Shown here one piece after another: positions 49,381 through 58,424 of a stretch of DNA of 64,000 nucleotides. The stretch is from Thorsellia anophelis DSM 18579 (GTDB taxonomy: Bacteria; Pseudomonadota; Gammaproteobacteria; Enterobacterales; Thorselliaceae): positions 1 to 64,000 of the forward strand of contig NZ_FOHV01000008.1 of NCBI RefSeq assembly GCF_900111395.1. Reading direction: 5' to 3'. A program made the position numbers and the translations under genes. How positions within the stretch are numbered: position 1 is the stretch's first letter; each line of letters starts with the position of its first letter. A model generated the notes under the pieces. The model saw only the letters and a program-made list of their open reading frames with translations. It searched no databases and was not told the DNA's origin.

Positions 49381-51705
49381 TTACAACCTCTTTACTTCAA
49401 TCACATCTTTAATTTGGTTGAGTTTAACGATAGCTCGATTTAGCACATCCAAATTATAAATTTCAATTTGCATGTCTATTTTTGCTGTTTGTTGTTTAAC
49501 ATCACTTTTACTATTGATTGAGAATACATTAATCTTCTCATTTGCCAATATAGTGGTGATATCTCTGAGTAAACCACTTCTATCATAGGCTGTTACTCTA
49601 AGTGTTAGCTGATGCCCGCTGGAATAACTCTCTCCCCATTTTGCGTCAACAATTCGCTCTGGAAAATTATTGCTGAGTTCATGTAATTGTTCACAATCTT
49701 GTCTGTGGATTGATATCCCTCTACCTTGGGTAATGAAACCTGAAATTGCATCACCTATAATAGGCTGACAACATCCTGCAAGATGGTGCAATAAATTTCC
49801 TACGTTTTCAATGACAACTCGCCCTTTGCCCAAAGAGTTTTCTTTAGATTTAAGTACATCAGATTTCGAACGATTTTTATTAAATTGTGTTTGAGTCAAC
49901 TGTTTAAGTGCTGCTTCATCCTCTTCTTCAGGTGTATGCTTAACAAACTGCTGGTTTAAAAAATTCACCATTTGTTGTATGCGTACGTCACCTGCGCCAA
50001 GAGAAGCTAAAAACTCGTCCATGCTATGAACATTATACCGTTTTAATAATACTCTTTCTGCCTCTTTAATGCTCACAGAAATCTGGTGTAATTCATGGTC
50101 TAAAATTTGTTTTCCTGCGATAATATTTTTATCTCTATCTTGTTTTTTAAACCAATTTTGGACCTTTGAACGACCTCTACTAGAAGTAATATAACCTAAA
50201 TGAGGGTTAAGCCAATCACGGCTAGGGTTAGGATTTTTCTGAGTGATAATTTCAATTTGATCACCCATTTGCAACTGGTAAGTGAAAGGAACAATCTTTC
50301 CAGATATTTTTGCACCTATACAACGATTACCAATATCACTATGGATATGATAGGCAAAATCTAGCGGTGTTGAGCCAATCGGTAAATCAATAACATCTCC
50401 TTGAGGTGTGAAAACATATACTCTATCATCGAACACTTGGCTTCGGACTTCTTCAAGGATTTCCCCTGTATCAACCATCTCCTCTTGCCAAGTTAACAAT
50501 TTACGTAACCAATTAATTCTGTCTTCAATGGAAGATTTTGGATTAGATTGACCGCCCTCTTTATATTTCCAATGCGCCGCTACCCCTAATTCAGCATCTT
50601 CATGCATTTGTTTAGTTCTTATCTGAACCTCAAGTGTTTTACCTTTAGGTCCTAATACAACAGTATGAATAGACTGATAACCATTAGGTTTAGGGTTAGC
50701 TATATAATCATCAAATTCTTTAGGTAAGTGCTTAAATCGCGTGTGCACAACCCCTAAAGCCGCATAACAATCTTGCAGCTTGTCTACTATCACTCTAATT
50801 GCTCTAACATCATATAGTTCTTCAAAATCAACATGTTTTTTTTGCATTTTTCGCCATATACTATAGATATGCTTTGGCCTGCCATAAACCTCAGCAGTAA
50901 TTTGCTCATCACGCATAGCATTTTGCAAAGTTAAAACAAATTCACGGATGTATTCTTCCCTATCTAATCGACGTTCATCTAATAAACTCGCAATTTGGTG
51001 GTATTTTTTCGGTTGCAGATATCTAAAACAGTAATCTTCTAGTTCCCACTTTAATTGGCCTATTCCTAAACGATTCGCTAATGGTGCATAAATTGAACTA
51101 CATTCTTTCGCTGCTAATACTTTTTCATCTTCAGCTGCGTCTTTAACTTCGCGTAAAAAAACAATCCTTTCTGCTAATGCAATCACTACGCAGCGAAAAT
51201 CCTCTACCATAGCAAGTAACATTTTACGCATTGTATCAATTTGACTCGTTTTCATTCGATCAATTTGGGCTGATTTTAATTGGCGAATGTTATCCATTTG
51301 TACAACACCCTTTATTAACGAAAGTGTTGACGTACCAAAACGGTCTAAAATGACATCATCAGTTAACATATTGTCTTGCCGCCATGGAAAAAGAAGCGCT
51401 GCAACTAGCGTATCATTGTCCATATTTAATGCAGATAATATCTCTACAATTTCAAGCCCGCGTAGAATTAAAAGAAATTCATGAGTTTGTTCAGTTGGAT
51501 CTAATTTATGCTTAATTGAAATTTCAGATAATGACTCAGCTGATACACGCCAATCAATTACATGTGATAATCTATTGGAAAGAAAATGCCAAGCATCAGT
51601 TAATTTTGCTGATGCATCACTATGACTTAAAGGTAAAGAATTTATCCAGGCTTTAATGTCAAATTCACCTGTTTCATTGAGATGGATACGTCTAATTGCA
51701 ACCAT
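49381..51705 (-). CDS. relA: GTP pyrophosphokinase (stringent response)
   Basis: Makes (p)ppGpp when uncharged tRNA is on the ribosome. The 774 residues follow E. coli RelA (744): a degenerate HD domain (FPWRQDNML replaces the hydrolase residues), the synthetase core with YGRPKHIYSIWRKMQKK, PKPNGYQSIHTVV and QIRTKQMHEDAELG, the TGS domain VYVFTPQGDVIDLPIGSTPL, and C-terminal Cys-His (GCCQPIIGD) and ACT (VTAYDRSGLLRDIT) parts. The start MVAIRRIHLNE corresponds to the E. coli N-terminus. Upstream sequence is a decayed transposon protein, and the relA ATG overlaps the end of that frame. Confidence 0.98.
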   Translation of the reverse strand: MVAIRRIHLNETGEFDIKAWINSLPLSHSDASAKLTDAWHFLSNRLSHVIDWRVSAESLSEISIKHKLDPTEQTHEFLLILRGLEIVEILSALNMDNDTLVAALLFPWRQDNMLTDDVILDRFGTSTLSLIKGVVQMDNIRQLKSAQIDRMKTSQIDTMRKMLLAMVEDFRCVVIALAERIVFLREVKDAAEDEKVLAAKECSSIYAPLANRLGIGQLKWELEDYCFRYLQPKKYHQIASLLDERRLDREEYIREFVLTLQNAMRDEQITAEVYGRPKHIYSIWRKMQKKHVDFEELYDVRAIRVIVDKLQDCYAALGVVHTRFKHLPKEFDDYIANPKPNGYQSIHTVVLGPKGKTLEVQIRTKQMHEDAELGVAAHWKYKEGGQSNPKSSIEDRINWLRKLLTWQEEMVDTGEILEEVRSQVFDDRVYVFTPQGDVIDLPIGSTPLDFAYHIHSDIGNRCIGAKISGKIVPFTYQLQMGDQIEIITQKNPNPSRDWLNPHLGYITSSRGRSKVQNWFKKQDRDKNIIAGKQILDHELHQISVSIKEAERVLLKRYNVHSMDEFLASLGAGDVRIQQMVNFLNQQFVKHTPEEEDEAALKQLTQTQFNKNRSKSDVLKSKENSLGKGRVVIENVGNLLHHLAGCCQPIIGDAISGFITQGRGISIHRQDCEQLHELSNNFPERIVDAKWGESYSSGHQLTLRVTAYDRSGLLRDITTILANEKINVFSINSKSDVKQQTAKIDMQIEIYNLDVLNRAIVKLNQIKDVIEVKRL

Positions 51706-51707
51706 TA

Positions 51708-52165
51708 TGAAAACTCCAAATTACGGTTATTATCCAGATCGAGCTTCACATCCTGCCGATAGCGCAATGCTTTATGTTGACCGCGTTTTTTAAAACTGTG
51801 GAAAGGCGGCTCGTTTTTGAAAGAAGTTTTTGTAAGTACGTTCAAGATCTTTTAGAACCTGCTGCAAAGCTTGAGTGAGGGGTTCTTTTTTGCTACTGAG
51901 TTTTAGGGGCTTTGCCCCAATCAGCCAACCATGCCGCCATTTTTACATAGGGAACGTATTGTTGTTCGCCTCTTGATGTTTATCCTGCAAAGCCAGTAAT
52001 GTATTAAATCCAAAGCAACATAACCAAGCAAAGCGGCGTGTAACCGACGCTTACTGACTATTTGGTCTTAACTGCGATTTCAATACATGTAATTGTTTCA
52101 TGTATTGTATTATACTTTAGACGATAAAAAAAGAAACTGATATTCGTATAAGAGACATTACAGTA
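51708..52165 (-). mobile_element. Decayed IS605-type element, copy A (tnpB N-terminus plus start of tnpA)
   Basis: On the minus strand from ATG 52101 the frame reads MKQLHVLKSQLRP, then [36 protein letters not shown] and GQHKALRYRQDVKLD, the order of a TnpB N-terminus, interrupted by stops and frameshifts. It breaks off after DNNR at about 51724, some 20 bases before the relA start. On the plus strand near 52125 a divergent frame reads KKETDIRIRD, the expected beginning of TnpA. No RuvC or zinc part of TnpB remains. Copy B at 62.3-63.1 kb is homologous. Confidence 0.85.
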
Positions 52166-52298
52166 TCCTGATGTTTGATATAAGTCCACTTATTGTTTGA
52201 TTCAAATGTACGCCGCTAATTTCCCCGTCAAACATTTATTCAAGAGCAAAACCACCAAAGTTTCCTGTTTAATCGTTACCCTGTCACTTAATTACTAG

Positions 52299-52648
52299 GC
52301 TAGCTGTATTGACCAAGACTCAATCCGCTAGATGAAACAATCGCGCTGATAACACTGATAAAACAGGGTAACCATGCTGATTGATTAAAATTTCTAATTT
52401 TTTAATGCTTTCATCCAGTCATTCTAGTAGTGCATTTTGAACTGCAACTGCTTGTTTTAAAAAGTCTGGAATTTGTGATTTTAGCTATAATGCTTCGCTT
52501 ATGAGTTTATGTACATGCGTTTCGCCTTGTGATTAGCATATATCAAAATTCACTTAATAATGCTCCGCTGAGATTGATAAAAGCAGTACACGCTCTAATG
52601 TAATTTTGTTGCGTCTTATGGATAACAAGATATCCTCTGCACCACGCC
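52299..52648 (-). pseudogene. Decayed gene of unknown family
   Basis: On the minus strand, pieces separated by stops read RRGAEDILLSIRRNKITLER (upstream), GETHVHKLISEAL, LKSQIPDFLKQAVAVQNALL and LDESIKKLEILINQHGYPVL. The helical, well-formed composition shows former coding. I do not recognise the family. Confidence 0.45.
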
Positions 52649-53312
52649 TATCATTCTTATGACTTACCTTATAAGATTTTTTTATGGTCTTATTAATTTT
52701 ACGTCATGACCTAATTTCGTCAACTCTCAAGCCCAATAGTACATATATGATGCTTAAAATTGTCTGCAACATGCTTTACTGAGCAGTACAACATTAGATG
52801 AGTCCAGAACTCAATTAAAGCGTTGAGGTAGTCAAATTAGGTCTTTAAGATTCTCTATTTTAGCTTGATTGACACTACTCGAACTAGTTACGTTGCTAAA
52901 AAAATAAAAATTAACAATAAATTGCAGTGGTTTATTAACTGTTGTTTATTATTTTTATGAGGTAGCATTTGACCTCTTTAGCGTAATTATATGCGGAATC
53001 AAATAAAAAGCAGAACAGTACAAATTTTGGATAAATGATTTGTTAATACGCAATACAGCATATAAAATAACAAACAGCCTTTTAAGTAAAATAAGTACTT
53101 TATTCCCCGCTGTGATAGACGAAATTTTATGGCACATTCGATAATTATGAAAGCATTTATAACAGCTCTACACACACAATAGATGAATACATTACCCTTT
53201 TGAAGTGGAATTTTCAACTACAATCCTAAACCATTACAAAATTAACTTATTAATAAAAATAAATTTTTCGGCTAATAATAAATGATAATCATAGTAACGA
53301 AGCACATTTTAC
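52649..53312. other. Gene-free stretch before the trp promoter
   Basis: AT-rich without a convincing gene; two short minus-strand open frames near 52955-53217 have no ribosome site or recognisable product. A palindrome ATGATAATCAT near 53281 resembles half of a Fur-type box but is too short to call. Confidence 0.45.
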
Positions 53313-53357
53313 TTGACTTAGTAGCTTAGATTGGTATTATCACACTAGCTAACTAGT
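53313..53357 (+). promoter_or_regulatory. trp promoter and TrpR operator
   Basis: A -35 like TTGACT (53313-53318), 16-base spacing, -10 like TATTAT (53335-53340), then ACTAGCTAACTAGT at 53344-53357. The E. coli trp operator core is ACTAGTTAACTAGT, so there is one mismatch. TrpR with tryptophan would block this promoter. I saw no leader peptide with tandem Trp codons or attenuator: only about 20 bases lie between operator and start codon. Confidence 0.88.
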
Positions 53358-53378
53358 ACAAACTTAATGAGGTGAATG

Positions 53379-54950
53379 ATGTCAGGTAGTAACTCAAAGC
53401 GAAAAATTAACTTAATGCGGATGGATGTCCCTTACCATGCAGATCCAACCTTAACTTTTCAGCATATATGTAAAAATAGAAGTGCTACATTACTTTTAGA
53501 ATCGGCTGAGATAGCTAGTAAAGATAATTTGAAAAGCATGATGATCGTTGACAGCGCTGTCAGAATTTCAGCTTATGGAAAAAACGTTGAAATAGAAGCT
53601 TTGACACAAAATGGAAATGTTATACTATCTTATTTAATCAACAACCTTCCTGATGAGATTACTTTTGATTTAAAAGAGTTTGGAACAAAGCTAGAACTTA
53701 AATTGCCTACAATATCACAAGAGTTAGATGAAGATGAGCGTTTAAAATCAACTTCGGTTTTTGATATTTTAAGGACAATCAGTTGCTTTGATACAAGCAA
53801 CAAAGAAAACACTAATGCGATATTTTTAGGTGGCCTATTCGCATATGAGTTAATTAATCAATATGAAGTATTACCTGATGTCGAAAATAAAAATAATTGC
53901 CCAGATCTGTGTTTTTATCTAGCTGAAGTAATGCTTTTTATCGATCATAAAACCAAAACATCATACTTACAATCTGCACTTTTAAGCAATGATACTGCTG
54001 AAAGAGTGAGATTAATAAGTCGACTTAAACAATTACATGATTCACTCAATCAACCACTTGAACAAATTTCATCGGTTAAAGTCGAGCGCGCTGACTTAAA
54101 CGTTAATTTTGATGATGAAACCTATTGTAATCAAGTCGCTGAGCTGCAAAAAAATATCATCGCTGGGGATATATTCCAAGTTGTACCTTCTCGAAGATTT
54201 TCTCTTCCTTGCCCTGCACCATTAGCTGCCTATCAGACATTAAAAGGACTTAATCCAAGCCCTTATATGTTTTATATGCAAGACACTCTATTTACCTTAT
54301 TTGGGGCCTCACCAGAAAGTGCTCTGAAATATGATAACGAAACAAGACAACTTGAAATTTATCCTATAGCAGGCACAAGGCCAAGAGGAAAAAATGCAGA
54401 TGGGAGTATTAACTTAGATTTAGATTCTAGGTTAGAGTTTGAGGTACGTAATGATCATAAAGAACTCTCTGAACATATTATGCTTGTCGATTTAGCTAGA
54501 AATGATTTATCCAAGGTCTGCGAACCTGGTTCTCGATATGTTGCAGATCTTACAAAAGTGGATAGGTATTCTGTCGTTATGCACCTTGTTTCAAGAGTAG
54601 TTGGTAAACTGAGATCTGATCTTGATGTGCTTCATGCTTATCAAGCTTGTATGAATATGGGTACCTTAACTGGTGCGCCAAAAATTAGAGCTATGGAACT
54701 GATTGCAAAAACTGAAAATACAAAACGTGGGAGTTATGGTGGTGCTATTGGCTATCTAAATAGTAATGGTGATTTTGATACATGTATTGTTATTCGCTCT
54801 GCTTATGTAGAGAACGGTACTGCATATGTCCAAGCAGGAGCAGGCGTAGTGCTTGACTCTGTGCCACAACTAGAAGCAGATGAATCAAGAGCTAAAGCAA
54901 GTGCTGTACTAACGGCAATTAAAATTGCTCATCAAATGCAGGAGTCATAA
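53379..54950 (+). CDS. trpE: Anthranilate synthase component I
   Basis: With TrpG makes anthranilate from chorismate and glutamine. From ATG 53379 (GAGGTG at better spacing than for the ATG at 53376) the protein is 523 residues. It has the Trp-feedback motif [10 protein letters not shown] near residue 30, [37 protein letters not shown] and [15 protein letters not shown] of the chorismate site. trpG starts one base after the stop. Confidence 0.97.
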   Translation: MSGSNSKRKINLMRMDVPYHADPTLTFQHICKNRSATLLLESAEIASKDNLKSMMIVDSAVRISAYGKNVEIEALTQNGNVILSYLINNLPDEITFDLKEFGTKLELKLPTISQELDEDERLKSTSVFDILRTISCFDTSNKENTNAIFLGGLFAYELINQYEVLPDVENKNNCPDLCFYLAEVMLFIDHKTKTSYLQSALLSNDTAERVRLISRLKQLHDSLNQPLEQISSVKVERADLNVNFDDETYCNQVAELQKNIIAGDIFQVVPSRRFSLPCPAPLAAYQTLKGLNPSPYMFYMQDTLFTLFGASPESALKYDNETRQLEIYPIAGTRPRGKNADGSINLDLDSRLEFEVRNDHKELSEHIMLVDLARNDLSKVCEPGSRYVADLTKVDRYSVVMHLVSRVVGKLRSDLDVLHAYQACMNMGTLTGAPKIRAMELIAKTENTKRGSYGGAIGYLNSNGDFDTCIVIRSAYVENGTAYVQAGAGVVLDSVPQLEADESRAKASAVLTAIKIAHQMQES

Positions 54951-54951
54951 A

Positions 54952-55578
54952 ATGGCAAATATTTTTTTATTAGATAACATAGATTCATTTACTTATAACC
55001 TAGTCGATCAGTTAAGATCACAAGGACATCAGGTTTCGGTATATCGTAACTCATTGTCACTAGAGACAATCCAAACCAAACTGTCAGCTATAATAGATCC
55101 GATTTTAGTCCTCTCCCCTGGCCCTGGAACACCTTCTGCTGCAGGATGTTTATTGGATCTTATTTCTGTTGCTGTTGGAAAAATGCCAATCATTGGTATT
55201 TGCTTAGGGCACCAAGCAATTATTGAGTCATTTGGTGGTAAAGTTAGCGCAGCACCAGAGATTATACACGGTAAAGCATCCGGTATTATGCATGATAATC
55301 AAGCTATGTTCACTTCTTTACCCAATCCACTTAGAGTTGCAAGGTACCATTCATTAGTCGGCACTGAAATTCCTGCCACCTTAACAGTAAACGCTTATTT
55401 ACCAAGCACTGAAGATGTCCTAAGCAGCTTCAGTTATAGGGATGATGAGAAAAAAATTGTCATGGCGGTAAGACATGATCAATTTAAAATTGCAGGATTC
55501 CAATTTCATCCTGAATCAATACTGACACCACAAGGTGAAAAATTATTAAACCAGACTATTAATTGGGCGATTAATTAG
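54952..55578 (+). CDS. trpG: Anthranilate synthase glutamine amidotransferase
   Basis: Supplies ammonia from glutamine to TrpE. From ATG 54952 (GGAG seven bases upstream; the in-frame ATG at 54925 lies inside trpE) it is 208 residues. It has [28 protein letters not shown], the nucleophile Cys in GICLGHQAI at about residue 84 and the His-Glu pair in FQFHPESIL near 180. It is a stand-alone amidotransferase, not fused to TrpD as in E. coli. Confidence 0.97.
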   Translation: MANIFLLDNIDSFTYNLVDQLRSQGHQVSVYRNSLSLETIQTKLSAIIDPILVLSPGPGTPSAAGCLLDLISVAVGKMPIIGICLGHQAIIESFGGKVSAAPEIIHGKASGIMHDNQAMFTSLPNPLRVARYHSLVGTEIPATLTVNAYLPSTEDVLSSFSYRDDEKKIVMAVRHDQFKIAGFQFHPESILTPQGEKLLNQTINWAIN

Positions 55579-55580
55579 AT

Positions 55581-55970
55581 ATGGCGCAAGTGAAAATATA
55601 TGGCCATAAAGCGACCCTTGAACGCAATAAAATTGCCATAAGTGAAATAATACATAATGCAATTACACAAATATTTCGCATCCCAAAAGACAAGCGTTTT
55701 CATAGATTTTTTTATCTAGAAGATGAAAATTTCATCTATCCTTCTCCAAGAACAGATAATTATTTAATTATAGAAATTCACATAATGTCAGGTCGGCTAA
55801 CAACTACTAAGAAAGATTTGATTAAAAGACTTTTTGCAGATTTTCAAACCCAATTAAATATTTCGTCAGTGGATGTTGAAATTGTCATTTTAGAATCACC
55901 ACCCGAAAACTGGGGATTTAGAGGGCTGAACGGTGATGATGCTAACTTAGTCTATCCTATTAATATTTAA
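55581..55970 (+). CDS. Tautomerase-superfamily protein in the trp operon
   Basis: The 129-residue protein begins [20 protein letters not shown], continues with [32 protein letters not shown] and [17 protein letters not shown]. The fold looks like the 4-oxalocrotonate tautomerase/MIF superfamily, but the residue after Met is Ala, not the catalytic Pro-1 of active tautomerases. I recall other family members beginning the same way and a Haemophilus tautomerase gene (HI_1388.1) in the same place between trpG and trpD. A role in tryptophan synthesis is inference. It begins two bases after trpG ends. Confidence 0.8.
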   Translation: MAQVKIYGHKATLERNKIAISEIIHNAITQIFRIPKDKRFHRFFYLEDENFIYPSPRTDNYLIIEIHIMSGRLTTTKKDLIKRLFADFQTQLNISSVDVEIVILESPPENWGFRGLNGDDANLVYPINI

Positions 55971-56022
55971 TCAACACAATTGCTTAAAAAAAACATATTT
56001 AAGCAAATATGGAAACAATGCC

Positions 56023-57024
56023 ATGCAAACACTACTAAATAAACTCTATACTGGACAAGCGTTAAACCAACTGGAAACTAAATCTCTTTTTATTGAGATC
56101 ATAAAAGGGAACTTAGATCAAGCCCAACTCGCTGGTGCTTTAATTGGCATGAAAGTGAGAGGGGAAACACCAGCTGAAATAGCTGGAGCGGCAGAGGCAT
56201 TACTTAGCGACGCTAAAGTATTTCCAAGCCCAGATTATCTATTTGCTGATATTGTAGGGACAGGTGGTGATGGTTCTGATAGTATTAATATTTCAACTGC
56301 AAGTGCATTCGTTGCAGCTGCATGTGGATTAAAAATTGCCAAACACGGTAATAAAAGTGTTTCAAGTCAATCCGGTTCATCTGATTTACTAGCCGCATTT
56401 GGCGTAGATCTCAATATGCCCCCTGATATTTCCAGAAAGGCATTAGATACATTGAATGTCTGTTTTTTATTTGCACCTCTCTACCATACTGGTTTTAAAC
56501 ATGCAATGCCAGTTAGGCAACTATTAAAAACACGGACAATTTTTAATGTATTAGGTCCATTAATTAACCCAGCCCATCCACCACTAGCATTAGTTGGTGT
56601 TTATTCAGAACACTTAATCAAACCAATGGCTGAAGCCTTATTAGCACTCAATTATCAACGAGCAATGGTTGTACATGGTAATGGAATGGATGAAGTGACT
56701 ATAGACGGGCCTACACATGTTGCTGAACTAAATAATGGAAAAATCATTGAATATATGGTCACCCCTGATGATTTTGGTTTACCAACCTATTCACAAAATA
56801 TGCTAAAAGGTGGGGATCCAACACTCAATCGCTCTTTAATCACTCAACTTCTACAGGGGCATGGAGAAAAAGCTCATAATGCTGCTGTTGCAATCAATGT
56901 CGCCATGTTGATGCGTCTTTTTGGGCATGAAAACTTATCTGAAAATACCAGAATCATTTTAGATGTGATAGAAAGTGGTAAGGCATTTAATATCGTAACT
57001 CAATTAAGTCAGTTACAAAAATAA
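56023..57024 (+). CDS. trpD: Anthranilate phosphoribosyltransferase
   Basis: Joins anthranilate and PRPP to phosphoribosylanthranilate. The 333 residues include [20 protein letters not shown] at about residues 78-96, [17 protein letters not shown], the metal region [15 protein letters not shown] and [14 protein letters not shown]. It lies 52 bases after the tautomerase gene. A hairpin follows it and no trpC, trpB or trpA follows, so the next pathway steps must be coded elsewhere or be missing. Confidence 0.97.
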   Translation: MQTLLNKLYTGQALNQLETKSLFIEIIKGNLDQAQLAGALIGMKVRGETPAEIAGAAEALLSDAKVFPSPDYLFADIVGTGGDGSDSINISTASAFVAAACGLKIAKHGNKSVSSQSGSSDLLAAFGVDLNMPPDISRKALDTLNVCFLFAPLYHTGFKHAMPVRQLLKTRTIFNVLGPLINPAHPPLALVGVYSEHLIKPMAEALLALNYQRAMVVHGNGMDEVTIDGPTHVAELNNGKIIEYMVTPDDFGLPTYSQNMLKGGDPTLNRSLITQLLQGHGEKAHNAAVAINVAMLMRLFGHENLSENTRIILDVIESGKAFNIVTQLSQLQK

Positions 57025-57032
57025 GGCACCAT

Positions 57033-57061
57033 AGCCTTTATAACAATGTCTTATAAAGGCT
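57033..57061 (+). terminator. Hairpin after trpD
   Basis: A perfect 11-bp stem (AGCCTTTATAA / TTATAAAGGCT) with a 7-base loop, 8 bases after the trpD stop. The T-tract is poor, but position and stem fit an operon end. Confidence 0.65.
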
Positions 57062-57090
57062 TAATATAACCACTAATTTAACATACTCAT

Positions 57091-58362
57091 CTACTGTCCT
57101 GCCCCAAGCAATTTAATTAAATCAGCTGAAAAACTTTTAGCACTCATCTCATACCCCTCTGCCGTAAGATGAACCATATCATCTTTTGCCAGTTGCTTTG
57201 AAACCCATTTTTGAATTGAGCATGGCCCACCCATAGCAGCTTGCCAGTCCCAAAACATGATTTGATTCTTTTTAGCTACTTGTTTTTGAATTTCAATTAT
57301 TGCTGCTAAATGATTAGCATATTGACTATGGCACTGGGTAGATGCCATTGGACCTTTTATTTTCATGGAGTCAGGAGGGCCAATTAATAGAAAAGCAGTA
57401 TTAGGTAATAATGATTTAAGCTTTTGTATTCTAGCATTTAAATCGATTTTATATTGATTTAAATCTAACGTTGCGTCATAAGCTTCATTAGTGCCATACG
57501 CAAGAATTACCATTTGAGGCGAAATTTCTTTTAAACTATTATACCAGCTAGTGTGCCATTTATCCCAAAACATGGCTGTTGCACCATTTATGCCTAATGT
57601 AGATAAAACAACACCATTTTGTTTTTCTGATGCAAGAAATATGCCTCCTATTGATAAGTTTTTTGATTGGTTAACGTCTAATTGTATTGGAAGAGATAAA
57701 TTGCTTACAAATGGAGACCAAGCCCAATTTCTGGATTTGCCATCAATTGTAAGTTTATTACGATTGACTATAATTGTATTGTCAGTTGAGGAGTGGTATA
57801 AAATGCTCATCTCATATTTATTAATTTTAGACACATAATTTTTTCTAGGTTTTATTTGAATATTACCTGATTGATTTTGTGTATTAACTTGATACCCTCC
57901 TAATGGAAAAATCGAGCTTTGCTCTTTGCGGCTAGTTAAAATTTCCCATTTAGAGTTATTCGTCTCAATCGTTACTAAATTAGATCTGATTCCTTTAATA
58001 TCTGCAGCAGGGATAAATCCAATTCCGCCATCTCCATATTTCGTTTGCAAGATAGTTCTTACCTTGCCAGTAAATACATCTGCAGCTGTATGTGAATCCC
58101 CTAATTGCAAGATATGAACGCGATGATTATTCGCATTTAAAAAATGATTTTGTAATTGTACTGTGCTATTAATATTAAAATTATACAAATTACCTGCTTG
58201 ATTAATAGATGAATTATTTTGGTTTTTGCCATATTCAGATTCATTACTAGTTAGTGTTTCTTGACACCCTAATAAGAGTATAGTTAGTATAAATGCAATC
58301 ATAATTTTTATTTTTGATTTCATTAAGTATTTCATACATGCTTTCACAGTATTCAATCCCAT
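57091..58362 (-). CDS. SGNH/GDSL-fold lipoprotein
   Basis: The 423-residue protein has a signal with lipobox (LLLGC) at about residues 29-33, so it is a lipoprotein, followed by a disordered Asn/Ser stretch. The SGNH motifs are QLGDSHTAAD with the catalytic Ser near residue 86, GINGATA (Gly block), LAYGTNEAYD (Asn block) and DMVHLTAEGY with Asp-x-x-His near 400. The family includes PatB- and Ape-type esterases or acetyltransferases of cell-wall sugars. The start follows AAGGA by 9 bases. It is the third gene of a minus-strand group with an MBOAT enzyme and another SGNH protein. Confidence 0.88.
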   Translation of the reverse strand: MGLNTVKACMKYLMKSKIKIMIAFILTILLLGCQETLTSNESEYGKNQNNSSINQAGNLYNFNINSTVQLQNHFLNANNHRVHILQLGDSHTAADVFTGKVRTILQTKYGDGGIGFIPAADIKGIRSNLVTIETNNSKWEILTSRKEQSSIFPLGGYQVNTQNQSGNIQIKPRKNYVSKINKYEMSILYHSSTDNTIIVNRNKLTIDGKSRNWAWSPFVSNLSLPIQLDVNQSKNLSIGGIFLASEKQNGVVLSTLGINGATAMFWDKWHTSWYNSLKEISPQMVILAYGTNEAYDATLDLNQYKIDLNARIQKLKSLLPNTAFLLIGPPDSMKIKGPMASTQCHSQYANHLAAIIEIQKQVAKKNQIMFWDWQAAMGGPCSIQKWVSKQLAKDDMVHLTAEGYEMSAKSFSADLIKLLGAGQ

Positions 58363-58424
58363 AAATCATTTTCCTTATCTGTTAAAATTTCACAAAAAGC
58401 CATATAACGCTAGACAAGCTAGCA

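Noticed and set aside
52955-53217. Two overlapping minus-strand frames of 60 and 72 codons
   Set aside because: Low-complexity translations, no ribosome site and no recognisable motif in AT-rich spacer DNA.
53278-53293. ATGATAATCAT palindrome like a Fur box upstream of trpE
   Set aside because: Too short in AT-rich DNA, and the trp promoter already has a clear TrpR operator.
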